64,000 nucleotides of DNA, from assembly GCF_016802725.1 (NCBI RefSeq), contig NC_052665.1:25686501-25750500 (forward strand), read 5' to 3'. This DNA is from Solenopsis invicta (taxonomy: Eukaryota; Arthropoda; Insecta; Hymenoptera; Formicidae). A model generated the notes under the pieces. The model did no database searches and was not told the DNA's origin. It saw nothing but the letters and a program-made list of their open reading frames with translations. The position numbers and the translations under genes were made by a program. Shown here piece after piece: positions 20,904 through 31,370 of the stretch; position 1 is the first letter of the stretch, and each line of letters begins with the position of its first letter.

Positions 20904-21926
20904 TGTAACGATGCACACCCCCGAAAAATGTCATGCATCGTCCCCGGTCACCGACAGCCGGAGAGAGAGAGCCGCCGGGCTATAACCGGGGGTGCCTCGG
21001 GCACCCAAATATAAAGATAATAAGGACTTCGCGCGGTAAAAACCGTGTCAAGCCATCGCGCGCGTCAAGTCGGCGCGCACGCGCACACGAAGGAGCGCGC
21101 GTTCGTCCCACTCCGGCGACCCCGAAAATGACGGAGGCAAACGGAGTCGCCGGATATATATAGGGCCGCGTGCTCCGATAGAGGCACCTGTTTCCCGTCA
21201 GCCAGCATCACCCGCTGATCCGTTGCGTCTGACAATCCTGGAAATAAAAGTGATCGAAGATTGCTTGGCCACGGCGGAGGTACTCCGCAATTTCCGCACC
21301 GCTTCTCATCCTCCGCATCCTCGCGAGCCCGAGCGTCCAACTCTCAAGGTCCTTGGCGAGGGGAGGACTCCCGACCAGCTCTCGAGCCGCGGTTACCTCC
21401 GCTCCTCCACGAAACGCAAGCAAGCGGAATCGCCGACACGGGGTTCGGCCGAGGTACTCGGCGCGTTTCGTGGCATCCTAGCCGCCATCGTCATCGGCAC
21501 GCACGCGGCCGCGGTCGCCCTGCCGATTCGCACATCGCCACATCGCGTCGCGAAGCTCCGCCCCTCGCGTACCGCTATACCGCGGGAAAGCCGCGCCCGC
21601 ATCCGAGCATCGCTCGCGTTCCGTCGCCTGGCGACACCTCGCGAATCATAAGTATATACCGAACTGTAAATAGCCGCGTTTACAAAGATCCGTCCGTCCG
21701 CGCGCCGTTCCGAATTCATGTATCTTGTCCGTCCACGCGCACCGAACTGCTGTACTCTTTCGGTTCCGGAAAAACTTAATGAATAAAGCACACGTAGATT
21801 GTATCACACCTATACCGCCGACTCATCATTTATACAAGCCCGACTCTTTCCTTTCTTCCCGTGCGAGCACTTTCGATCGCACCGCTCCGACGAGCTAATC
21901 CGCGCGAGAGAAAAACGGCAACATTA
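20904..21926 (+). mobile_element. Solo LTR (family TGTAACGATGCAC)
   Basis: 1023 bp, TGTAACGATGCACACC ... GGCAACATTACA, exact duplication GATT (20900-20903, 21927-21930). Plus orientation: TATATATAG box near 21156 and AATAAA at 21781. Same family as 18670-19930 by its start. Numerous GC-rich open frames inside are not genes. Confidence 0.85.
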
Positions 21927-22822
21927 CAGATTGATATGGTTGATCAACTCTTTTGGTCAACTAGAATTCGAACGGCACCTCAGCAAAGTTTTGTTAGGGT
22001 CAATGTGACCCGTATAGTGTGTAAGTGAAACATTTTTTGTGAGTATTTTATACAAAAAAACTGGACAAAATACGTTCGATCGGTTCGCGGATGTTACTCG
22101 CATATACTGTGTCTATAGTTGGAATACTATAAAATGCTGTAGAAAAGGGAGTTTTTTCCAAAATATGTCATGAAACACATCAATTTTCAATTTTAGACAC
22201 AATTTAATCAAAAATACCTCATATTCTTTGTTAAATAAGTACATTTTCTAATAGAAATGACAATGATATAATATTTTTTTTGAAAGTATGAATCTTTAGC
22301 TTTAAAACGCCTTATTGTAAAGTCTTTAAAAGTTTTTTGTTGCAAAGTTATGATTTTTTTTTAAAGTGGATTTTTAGATGCTCAAAAATACTTTATATTT
22401 TCTATGTTACACAATTATACTTTTTAAAAGAAATGACTTTGCCAAATTTTATTTTAAAAGTGTGACTCTTTAGCTTTAAAACGTCGTATTTGAAAGTCCT
22501 TAAAAGTTTTCTGTTGCGAAGATATAATTTTTAGAAGGAAAAGTAAATTTTTGTCCAATTTTGCTTAACGGTTTTGCCTTTATAACTTCACAATAAATTA
22601 TTTTTTCGGCAATGCCGATTGTGCAGTCACACTCCTGAGATTTTAAACTTTCATTAAAAAAAAATTGTAGAAAAATATTGATTGTAATCAAAATTATAGC
22701 TTCTCAAAGTTGAAAAAGTCTCCCAGACCCGAAAATGTGTTTCTGTATTTTACAGGATCAGTATGTTTAAGGGTTAACTTTGATCTCAGTTTAACTTACT
22801 CTGTAAATTATTACATATTAAA

Positions 22823-23134
22823 GTGCAGTACGTTAAAGAACAATCCAATATGCTAAAATTGCAAGTTCCATCTCGTCATATTAATCGGAAAATGTACAGA
22901 TGCTTTTTGAAGTATAAACCCAATAGTGTTGGCATTTCTGGATTACTGCAGTATGTATGTGATTGTGAAAATGGAGGTAGAACTGTCTGCTGTTCACATG
23001 TTGCTGCAATAGTCTACCATCTAGCTCATGCCAGATATCTGTCAAAAATCTTTAAACCGGCTCAGATCCTCAGTGAAATGTTTCGACAGGATAATATCAT
23101 TCCTGTCATTGAGGACGATAGCGACGAAGATTAA
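22823..23134 (+). CDS. C-terminal fragment with SWIM-type zinc finger
   Basis: A 103-residue frame whose middle reads YVCDCENGGRTVCCSHVAAI, a CxC...CxH SWIM finger, preceded by the conserved lead-in KLQVPSRH and followed by an acidic tail ending EDDSDED. This arrangement is common at the end of TE-derived proteins in insects, where it probably binds DNA or protein. The lead-in starts after a plausible acceptor (AAAG at about 22823), so it would be a last exon. The catalytic part is not present in the element. Confidence 0.6.
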   Translation: MQYVKEQSNMLKLQVPSRHINRKMYRCFLKYKPNSVGISGLLQYVCDCENGGRTVCCSHVAAIVYHLAHARYLSKIFKPAQILSEMFRQDNIIPVIEDDSDED

Positions 23135-23149
23135 AAGGGTATGAGATGA

Positions 23150-23275
23150 AAAAACTCATCTTGATTTGTGAGAAGCGAGGGGACTCACAAAAATCAAGCA
23201 CCCCGATTTGTGAGAGGCAAGGGGATTCACAAAAATCAAGCACCCCGATTTGTAAAAGGCGAGGAAACTGATTAT
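23150..23275. repeat. ~40 bp minisatellite (GGCAAGGGGA / AAGCACCCCGA type)
   Basis: Three units of TGTGAGARGCRAGGGGA, then TTCACAAAAATCAAG, then CACCCCGATT. Arms TTGTGA and TCACAA around the GGCAAGGGG core are complementary. The same repeat type is at 31958-32070 and, inverted, at 25990-26425. Confidence 0.8.
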
Positions 23276-23895
23276 AAATAAGATCCATAATTTGGAAAGT
23301 TTTAAAAAATCTTTTCGAAATATTTCTTACAAAGCCAACCTTTATTTTGAATTTAGATTAGTTGCTGAAGTGTTATAGATGTCTATGGGTCGTAAGTAGT
23401 TGTTAGTGTCGAAAACGAAGTGTAAGTAGCGCCAAACAAATCGTACGCGGCATGCGAACAATCTTCAATTTTTTAAACTATGTACTACCCTTCTGATTGT
23501 TTTAAAAATTTAATATGTTATACTAGATGAGTTGAAGCTTTTTTTAATAAAAAATGGTGATAGTATCTCAAGTGTATCCAATAAAAAAAATTTGAAAAAG
23601 TTTTGAAATTCTTTTTTGAACCGGCTTTTGCGAAAAAAAATTTTATAATTTTTTTTAACACCGCATTATTGATCCCCAAAATATATTTTTTTTGTCGAAA
23701 TCGGTTCATTCATTGAAGAAAAATTTTATTTTTTTTTATTTTTTATTTTTATTTTACCCTCATAACTCCCATAAAAATTTTTTTCAGATATGATCTTTTG
23801 GGAAACATAGTTTCACATGACTGCCAACTTATGGTAAAAATCTCGACTAGATTCGTGCGGGGGCAGCATACACATACTTATCCTGCTATGCCCTT

Positions 23896-24581
23896 TATTT
23901 TAAAACTTATAAATTAACGATAATAATGAATGTTGTCACAAAATTATCACAGTATATTTTTTTATTTTATATCTTCCATAATATTTTAATTCCATTTAGT
24001 ATGTTTTATTTCAAAAATACATGTCATAATTCATGAGTTATTTTACTGACTCCTGCATTCTGTAGTTACAATATAATTTTATTTTTTCTTATGCTTTTTT
24101 GTGTATGCTCATTCTTACACTTTTCTTACATTTCTTCTCCATTTATACTTATTATTTCTATTCATTCCTCCAGAATTTCTTTATTTTTTGTAGAAACGGA
24201 TTATTTTAAAAATAAGAAGCACGACACCGAGGGATAGTATCCATCGCGCTTTTGATCGAACTGTATCCAATGAATCTGCAATGCATTGTTCTTGGAAGGG
24301 TTTGAAGGAAATTTCAAAATATGCCATTTAAGATTGGTGAAAATAATAAAAGGTATTATACAGTTTTTAATGTTCTTTGTAGGCAAGGTCAATTAATTTC
24401 TTTTATTGATCATATATTTGCTGAATATGAATCGCTACTCTAATCGCTGTACAAACAACTTCTTTACATAAACCATCTATTTTAAAATCCAGTGTTTCAG
24501 ATTTCATATATTTCAGTATTCATAGACTTTGTAAATAAAAATTTAGATATAGATAGAAAGTCTGCATAAACTGTTTATATA
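23896..24581. other. AT-rich sequence without features
   Basis: No gene or element recognised; short open frames are chance. Confidence 0.6.
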
Positions 24582-25316
24582 CAGGGTGCGAGAAAAGTTC
24601 CGGGACGGCGAAATATCTTGAAAACTAAGCATTTTAGGAAAAAGTGTTTCAGACAAAAGTTGTAGGGTTTAAAAAGATCTATTTACTGATCTTATCAGTT
24701 TGACCTTGGATGGCGTCGCCAAGGTCAGATCGAAATTATATTAACTTTTTTAAATGGAACACCTAACTTTTTATTGCATATTCTTGTAGCTTATCTCGAG
24801 ACCTTTCCAAAACATTACAAGAAAGTTTATTTTCGTTGAGTACTTTCCGAGTTGTGAGGCTTGAAAGCTACAGTGTACTGTAGTGTGGGTCCAGCCACTC
24901 TGGCCTTAACTGGCCGGACACACGCCACACTTGCCTTAACTGGCCGGACACACGCCACACTTGCCTTAACTGGCCGGACACACGCCACACTTGCCTTAAC
25001 TGGCTGGACCCACACTACAGTACACTGTAGCTTTCAAGCCTCACAACTCGGAAAGTACTCAACGAAAATAAACTTTCTTGTAATGTTTTGGAAAGGTCTC
25101 GAGATAAGCTACAAGAATATGCAATAAAAAGTTAGGTGTTCCATTTAAAAAAGTTAATGTAATTTCGATCTGACCTTGGCGACGCCATCCAAGGTCAAAC
25201 TGATAAGATCAGTAAATAGATCTTTTTAAACCCTACAACTTTTGTCTGAAACACTTTTTCCTAAAATGCTTAGTTTTCGAGATATTTCGCCGTCCCGGAA
25301 CTTTTCTCGCACCCTG
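24582..25316. mobile_element. Near-perfect palindromic element F2 with central minisatellite
   Basis: 735 bp, TA flanks (24580-24581, 25317-25318), ends CAGGGTGCGAGAAAAGTTCC on both sides. The arms (~310 bp each) are almost identical, meeting around a 30 bp repeat GCCTTAACTGGCCGGACACA plus CGCCACACTT, 3.5 copies at 24900-25010. Each arm has TGACCTTGG-ATGGCGTCG-CCAAGGTCA (24701-24727, 25171-25197). Almost no divergence between arms suggests recent origin or ongoing conversion. Confidence 0.9.
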
Positions 25317-25989
25317 TATATATACCGGGTGTCCCAGACCACCCGTCCCACCCGATTTTTTCGTAAACGCGACATTTTAAAGAAAAATGTTTCAGACAAA
25401 AGTTGTAGGGTTTTAAAAGATCTATTTACTGATTTTATCAGTTTGACCTTGGATGGCGTCGCCAAGGTCAGATCAAAATAACATTAACTTTTTTAAATAG
25501 GACACCTCATTTTTGGTTCCAGAATCTAATAGCTGGTGTCAAGACCTTTCCAAAACACTATAAGAAAGTTTATTTTTGTTGAGTACTTTCCGAGTTGTGA
25601 GGCTTGAAAGTTACGGTGTACTGTTACCTTCAAGCGTCATAACTCGGAAAGTCCTTAACCAAAATAAACTTATTTATAGTGTTTTGGAAAGCTCTCGAAA
25701 TCGACTACAAGAAAATACAATGAAAAATATACCTGTTTCAGACCACCCGTCCCACCCTTTTAAAACATAGGGATGTGCTTGTACAAAAAAATGGCTCAGA
25801 CAAAATTTGCATGATTTCGAGGGATCAACCTGATGATGATCTTGAATTCGACCTTGAGATCGATCTTGAGCATAAAGGTATAAGTCAAAGTAACATTTTT
25901 AAAACGTAAAAACGAAATAATCGGTGCCGCCTGTAGGTATTAGCGTTACCTAAGGTGTACCACGTGTAGGTAACAAGATCGTACTTACA

Positions 25990-26425
25990 CCTTATCGGGG
26001 TGCTTTTTTAAGGTGGTTCCCCTCGCCGTCACCTTTGTCGGGGTGCTTTCATAAGGTGGTTCCCCTTGCCGTCACCTTTGTCGGGGTGCTTTCATAAGGT
26101 GGTTCCCCTTGCCGTCATCTTTGTCGGGGTGCTTTCATAAGGTGGTTCCCCTTGCCGTCACCTCTGTCGGGGTGCTTTTTTAAGGTGGTTCCCCTTGCCG
26201 TCACCTTTGTCGGGGTGCTTTTTTAAGGTGGTTCCCCTCGCCGTCACCTTTGTCGGGGTGCTTTCATAAGGTGGTTCCCCTTGCCGTCACCTTTGTCGGG
26301 GTGCTTTCATAAGGTGGTTCCCCTTGCCGTCACCTTTGTCGGGGTGCTTTTTTAAGGTGGTTCCCCTCGCCGTCACCTTTGTCGGGGTGCTTTCATAAGG
26401 TGGTTCCCCTTGCCGTCACCTTTGT
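25990..26425. repeat. 43 bp minisatellite, about 10 units
   Basis: Units GTCACCTTTGTCGGGGTGCT, then TTCATAAGGTGGTTCC, then CCTTGCC, with TTTTTT/TTTCAT and CTCGCC/CTTGCC variants. Reverse complement contains GGCAAGGGGA and AAGCACCCCGAC as in the 23.2 and 32.0 kb minisatellites. It lies just 3' of the transposase stop. Confidence 0.9.
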
Positions 26426-26440
26426 GCATACGCATGTTGT

Positions 26441-27496
26441 TCAGTCTCGATGTTCAAAATGTCCACCACGTGCATTTATACAGGCTGTTACCCTACTTTG
26501 GAAATCATCCGTCGCCCGACGAATTTCGTCAGTATCTAGAGACTGAATGACTTGTCGAATTCTGTTTTTCATATCTTCTGCAGTCGTAGGTCGTTCGCGG
26601 TATACAAGGTCTTTTATTCGTCCCCACAAATAATAATCTAAAATTGTAAGGTCCGGTGATCGTGGTGGCCAATTATGTGGACCATGTTTACCTATCCATC
26701 GGCCGCGAAATATGCGGTTCAGTTGATGACGAGCAATGACAGACGTGTGGGCGGGACATCCATCCTGTTGAAACCACATATTTAGACGTAATTGGAGTGG
26801 AATATCTTCAAGTAAACGTGGAAGTTCGTTTTCGAGTAAATCGGCGTATAAAAAACGGTTTAAATTCTCTTGAAAGAAAAATGGTCCCACGATATGCGTA
26901 TCAACAATTCCGCACCAAACATTGACTTTCCAGATACGTTGATGATCCATTTCTCGATACCAATATGGATTCTCTTGTGCCCAATAACGAAAATTATGTG
27001 TGTTTATTTCGCCGTCACTTTTAAAGGTGCACTCATCAGAAAATAAAATACTTCTATGGAAATTAGGTAATTGTTGAGTAATCCAATTACAGAATATCAG
27101 TCTTTGTCTATGATCGTTCAATGTCATGGCCTGGTGAAGTGACATTCGATATGGATGGAATGAATTTTCACGAAAAATTCGACTGATCGTGCTTCGACTT
27201 ATTCCACTATCTCTTGCTCGTCGCTTTAAAGAATCATTCGGGGTTACAAAGGCAGTTGCAATTACATCAGGTGCTCTTACTGAACGAACTGATCGATGAA
27301 TTTGCCTTCCCTTATTATGATCCGGCTGAACAATACCTTTTACAATTATTCGACGTTGTAAGCGACTGAAAACTTTGCGCGAATGTGGTGTATGATCGGG
27401 ATATTCATTTCGCCACATTATTTCAGCTGCTCGAAAACTTCCAGCTCTACCCAAAACTGACATCATTAACGCAGCTTCTTCGTTCGGGTAAGGCAT
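26441..27496 (-). CDS. Mariner-type transposase, DD41D, apparently intact
   Basis: 351 codons from an ATG at 27494-27496, no interruption. Residues 1-50 form the DUF4817-like helix-turn-helix start (NEEAALMMSVLG), a second helix-turn-helix with ISRSTISRIFRE lies near 99-110, and the catalytic domain carries FSDECTF (D154), WFQQDGCPAH (D245) and PPRSPDLTILDYYLWG (D287). The spacing of 41 residues between second and third aspartate defines the DD41D group. The enzyme would cut the element out and reinsert it at TA in the nucleus. All three acidic residues are present, so activity is possible; whether it is transcribed cannot be told. Confidence 0.9.
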   Translation of the reverse strand: MPYPNEEAALMMSVLGRAGSFRAAEIMWRNEYPDHTPHSRKVFSRLQRRIIVKGIVQPDHNKGRQIHRSVRSVRAPDVIATAFVTPNDSLKRRARDSGISRSTISRIFRENSFHPYRMSLHQAMTLNDHRQRLIFCNWITQQLPNFHRSILFSDECTFKSDGEINTHNFRYWAQENPYWYREMDHQRIWKVNVWCGIVDTHIVGPFFFQENLNRFLYADLLENELPRLLEDIPLQLRLNMWFQQDGCPAHTSVIARHQLNRIFRGRWIGKHGPHNWPPRSPDLTILDYYLWGRIKDLVYRERPTTAEDMKNRIRQVIQSLDTDEIRRATDDFQSRVTACINARGGHFEHRD

Positions 27497-28397
27497 AACT
27501 ACAAATTACGCTTACGACCGGGTTGCTTATTAGAAAACGTGAATTGGTGACGAGTTGCGTAATACTATGAATTCTAAGCAATGACTTTTAGGAGTGGTAT
27601 GTAAGGGTGCTTTTTCGTGAAAATTACTTTATTGCTACAATAATCAACATTAAATGAAGATTCATATTAATAAATCAAGAATAAACGGCATCATAGAGCT
27701 GTACCGAATGTTAGAGATCTCGGTAATTAGGTTAGGTATCTTCAAAACTCTACGCGTAGGACTAAAGGTACACGCACCGGCAGAAATGGTGTCTCTCGAC
27801 GCTAGCGCTCGGCTGCCGCACACACGCGGAGCCGCGCTCGTACGTGTGTCTAGGCTGCGCGGCGACGATCGGGGTGCGGGCGGAAAGTGGTGGGGGGCTT
27901 TACGATAGTGCATCCTCCTCGCTCGACGCTGGGTCGAAAGAGAAAGCATTATTCGACGTGATACCATGGGCGAAGTCGGTGTCCTCTGCTTATATTTTTC
28001 ATTGCATTTTCTTGTAGTCGATTTCGAGAGCTTTCCAAAACACTATAAATAAGTTTATTTTGGTTAAGGACTTTCCGAGTTATGACGCTTGAAGGTAACA
28101 GTACACCGTAACTTTCAAGCCTCACAACTCGGAAAGTACTCAACAAAAATAAACTTTCTTATAGTGTTTTGGAAAGGTCTTGACACCAGCTATTAGATTC
28201 TGGAACCAAAAATGAGGTGTCCTATTTAAAAAAATTAATGTTATTTTGATCTGACCTTGGCGACGGCATCCAAGGTCAAACTGATAAAATCAGTAAATAG
28301 ATCTTTTAAAACCCTACAACTTTTGTCTGAAACATTTTTCTTTAAAATGTCGCGTTTACGAAAAAATCGGGTGGGACGGGTGGTCTGGGACACCCGG

Positions 28398-28431
<34 letters not shown>

Positions 28432-28455
28432 TACCTATATATATATATATATATA
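28398..28455. repeat. TA microsatellite at a TE junction
   Basis: Tandem TA/CATA units between two mariner-type elements; both use TA targets, so a TA tract is an attractive landing site. Confidence 0.85.
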
Positions 28456-28817
28456 CAGTGATGGGCAAAAGTTCCGTAACGGTCAAATATTTTGGAAAAT
28501 AATGATTATGGAAGAAAATGTTCAATACAGAAGTTTTAGTATATCAAGTGGTCTATTACATGGTTACATTGAAATGACCTCCATGTAACCTTGAAAGGCA
28601 CCGTGAAGGTCAACTTTAATTTCTTAAATGGAAAACCCCATTTTTCAATTCGTATTCTTATAGCTTACCTCAAGACTTTTCCAAAACACTACAAGAAAGT
28701 TCATTTTCGTTGAGTACTTTCCGAGTTGTGAGGGTTGAAAGTTACGATACCGCCGGCATTAGCATTACCCAAGGTGTACCGCGTGGAGGTTGCACGGTCG
28801 GATTTACACCTCTGGTG

Positions 28818-29003
28818 TGTGTATTTGTGTGCGTGTGCGTGTGTGTGCGTGCGTGCGTGCGTGTGTGCGTGTGTGTGTGTGTTCGAATACAGTCAGAGAT
28901 AAGGACTCCGAGATTCGTCAGTCCTCCGGTATTTTACGACTCCAAACTCTCCTTGCTGCTGTGTGTGTGTGTGTGCGCGCGCGCGTGCGTGCGTGCGTGC
29001 GTG
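28818..29003. repeat. GT-rich microsatellites
   Basis: Two GTGT/GCGT runs (28818-28881 and 28960-29003); their inverted counterparts are at 31003-31101. Confidence 0.85.
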
Positions 29004-29029
29004 TTAGACGTAATTAAACAATTAATGAA

Positions 29030-30085
29030 TTAACTGTTGAAATTGTTGTCCGTTTACTGCTTGACAGTGTGCCAATCGGATGTAGATACTTTCCAGCACA
29101 TTTTCTAGCATGTCCTGTCCAATTGAATTTGAAACGTCTAATATTCTTGCTCGTAATTCATTAATGGTTGCCGGTTTTGTTTCGTATACTTTGCTCTTCA
29201 AATATCCTCAATAAAAGTAGTTGAGTGGGGTTAGATCTGGTGACCTAGGTGGCCACTCTATTTGACCTCTTCTACCAATCCATTTATTGGGAAAGGTTTC
29301 ATTTAGAAAGTTACGAGTCATTATGGCAAAATGAGCTGGGGCCCCATTCTGCTGGAACCAAACATTTTCAAAAGCATTTCCTGTAATGTTTTGAATACAT
29401 GGCACAACTTCGGTTCTTAGTAAGTGCACGTAATTGTGCGCATTTATATTCTCTTCGATAAACGGACCTACAATACGATGACCTATTATTCCAGCCCAAA
29501 CATTTAGTTTTTGGGGATATTGAGTGTGACAATCTCTCATCCAATGGGGATTATTGTCAGCCCAATAGCTTAAACTTTGACGATTAACAGATCCGTTCGG
29601 CTCAAAGGTGGCTTCGTCGGAAAAACAAATTCAATTAAAAAATTGATGGTTTTCATCATATCGCCTCATCATTTCCTCACAAAACTCAATTCTTCTGTCT
29701 AAATCATTTTCAGACAGTTCCTGAACGAGTCTCATTTTATATGGGTGATAATCATGTTTTTTCAAAATTCTCACGACCGTTCTTCGACTTATATTGCATT
29801 CCTGAGCTATTTTCGAAGGAAGCTCATGATGATTTTCGATAACACTTTGTAGAACTTCAAAAGCTACATCATCATTAGTTGCTGTTTTAGGTCTCCCAGA
29901 ACTTCTTTCATCTGCAACTGAACCCGTTCTTTCGAATCGCGAAACTGTCCAATAACTTTAGAAATTGGATCGCGATTAGGATATGTGTCATTAAACAGAT
30001 TCGCGACGTCTTGATGAGATCTCATTTTATCACAATACCCCCGCATCATAAGAATAGTAATTCTCTCTGTGTTAGTTAGATGCAT
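29030..30085 (-). pseudogene. DD41D transposase copy A, broken
   Basis: Starts MHLTNTERITILMMRGYCDK at 30085 (DUF4817-like), then loses frame; catalytic text resumes with NVWAGIIGHRIVGPF, WFQQNGAPAHF and RSPDLTPLNYFY. Frameshifts and stops throughout. Spacing from QQN to LN is 41 residues, as in the intact element, but both the second and third catalytic aspartates read N. It is a different subfamily from 26441-27496. Confidence 0.8.
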
Positions 30086-30234
30086 TTTTAATAGTAATCA
30101 AAAATGTAATGGTGCATTCGTCAAAAAAATTAAAAATTTTATGTAGAAAATGTGATAAGGAACGACGGATTTCTCAGAACTTTTTTAATTATACGAGTAC
30201 GCCAAGAAGGACGATAACTTTTGTTTTATATTCG

Positions 30235-30565
30235 CTTCGATAAAAAAACGGACCTACAATACGATGACCTATTATTCCAGCCCAAACATTTAGGTTTTGG
30301 GGATATTGAGTGTAACAATCTCTCATCCAATGGGGATTATTATCAGCTCAATATCTTAATTTTTCACGATTGACAGATCCGTTCTTCTCAAAGGTGGCTC
30401 CGTGAGAAAAACAAGTTTAACTGTCTGGAGATAATTTCGACAGAACAATTGAGCTTTGTGTGGAACTGATGAGGCGATATAATGGAAACCTAAATGTTTA
30501 GGCTGGAATAATAGGTCATCGTATTGTAGGTCCGTTTTTTTATCGAAGAGAATAAAAAAGCGCAC
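30235..30565 (-). pseudogene. Duplicated partial transposase fragments
   Basis: 30240-30410 repeats the middle of copy A on the minus strand (GGACCTACAATACGATGACC), and 30495-30545 carries the same words inverted. This is the scrambled centre of the inverted-repeat element. Confidence 0.6.
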
Positions 30566-30975
30566 AATTACGTGCACTTACTAAGAACCGAAGTGGTGCC
30601 ACGTATTCAAAACATTACAGGAAATGCTTTTGAAAATGTTTGGTTCCAGCAGAATGGGGCCCCAGCTCATTTTTCCATAATGACTCGTAACTTTCTAAAT
30701 GAAACCTTTCCCAATAAATGGATTGGTAGAAGAGGTCAAATAGAGTGGCCACCTAGATCACCAGATCTAACCCCACTCGACTACTTTTATTGAGGATATT
30801 TGAAGAGCAAAGTATACGAAACAAAACCGGCAACCATTAATGAATTACGAGCAAGAATATTAGAAGTTTCAAATTCAATTGGACAGGACATGCTAGAAAA
30901 TGTATTGCAAAGTATCTACATCCGATCGGCACACTGTCAAGCAGTAAACGGACAACAATTTGAACAGTTAATTCA
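30490..30975 (+). pseudogene. DD41D transposase copy B (C-terminal half), broken
   Basis: On the plus strand: LRTEVVPRIQNITGNAFENV, WFQQNGAPAHF, PPRSPDLTPLDYFY, then a TGA in place of the usual tryptophan codon before GYLKSKVYETKP. The third aspartate is kept but the second reads N as in copy A. Confidence 0.8.
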
Positions 30976-31032
30976 TTAATTGTTTAATTACGTCTAACAC
31001 GCGCGCAAGCACGCACGCACGTACACGCGCAT

Positions 31033-31064
<32 letters not shown>

Positions 31065-31370
31065 ACACACGCACGCACACGCACACGCACACGCACACAC
31101 ACCAAAGATGTAAATCCGACCGTGCAACCTCCACGCGGTACACCTTGGGTAATGCTAATGCCGACGGTACCGTAATTTTCAACCCTCGCAACTCGGAAAG
31201 TATTCAACAAAAATGAACTTTCTTGTAGTGTTTTGAAAAGGTCTCGAGGTAAGCTACAAAAATATGAATTAAAAAATGGAGGTTTCCATTTAAAAAATTA
31301 ATGTTGACCTTCACGGTGCCCTTCAAGGTTACATGGAGATCATTTCAATGTACCCATGTAATATACCACC

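Larger units (their letters stand above)
20321..23895 (+). mobile_element. DNA transposon with ~410 bp inverted repeats and SWIM-finger ORF
   Basis: Outer ends AAGGGCATAGCAGGATAAGT and its complement at 23876-23895, flanked by TA on both sides (20319-20320, 23896-23897). Inverted homology continues inward to about 20730 and 23461. A solo LTR (20904-21926) has inserted in the left half, and a minisatellite lies near the right repeat. The only coding remnant is a SWIM-type ORF at 22823-23134, so most of the transposase is gone. Superfamily not certain; SWIM fingers occur in several eukaryotic DDE transposases. Confidence 0.75.
25325..28397 (-). mobile_element. Autonomous-looking DD41D mariner element with long inverted repeats
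   Basis: 3073 bp with TA flanks (25323-25324, 28398-28399), ends CCGGGTGTCCCAGACCACCC on both sides. Inverted repeats extend about 410 bp (to ~25732 and from ~27990), unusually long for mariner elements. Inside: a 43 bp minisatellite (25990-26425), the transposase on the minus strand (26441-27496) and a GC-richer unique stretch at 27770-27960. The repeats carry the same internal palindromes as elements F1 and F2, making it a plausible source of transposase for them. Confidence 0.9.
28456..31370. mobile_element. Rearranged inverted-repeat DD41D element, right end missing
   Basis: Left end CAGTGATGGGCAAAAGTTCC after TA (28454-28455). Sequence from about 28546 to 29060 returns inverted at about 30830-31370, including GT/AC microsatellites and the word CATTAGCATTACCCAAGGTG. 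Two broken transposase copies face each other inside. The outermost ~90 bp of the left end have no partner at the right; instead another element begins at 31371. Confidence 0.8.

Noticed and set aside
24893..25010. Repeat-spacer look of the 30 bp repeat in element F2
   Set aside because: No spacers; it is a plain tandem repeat at the centre of a palindromic element.
25990..26425. Regular ~43 bp repeats resembling a CRISPR array
   Set aside because: Units are contiguous with no unique spacers, the sequence is eukaryotic, and the array lies inside a mariner element. It is a minisatellite.
28710..29033. Cysteine/valine-rich proteins near 28.8 and 31.1 kb
   Set aside because: They are translations of GT/AC microsatellites.
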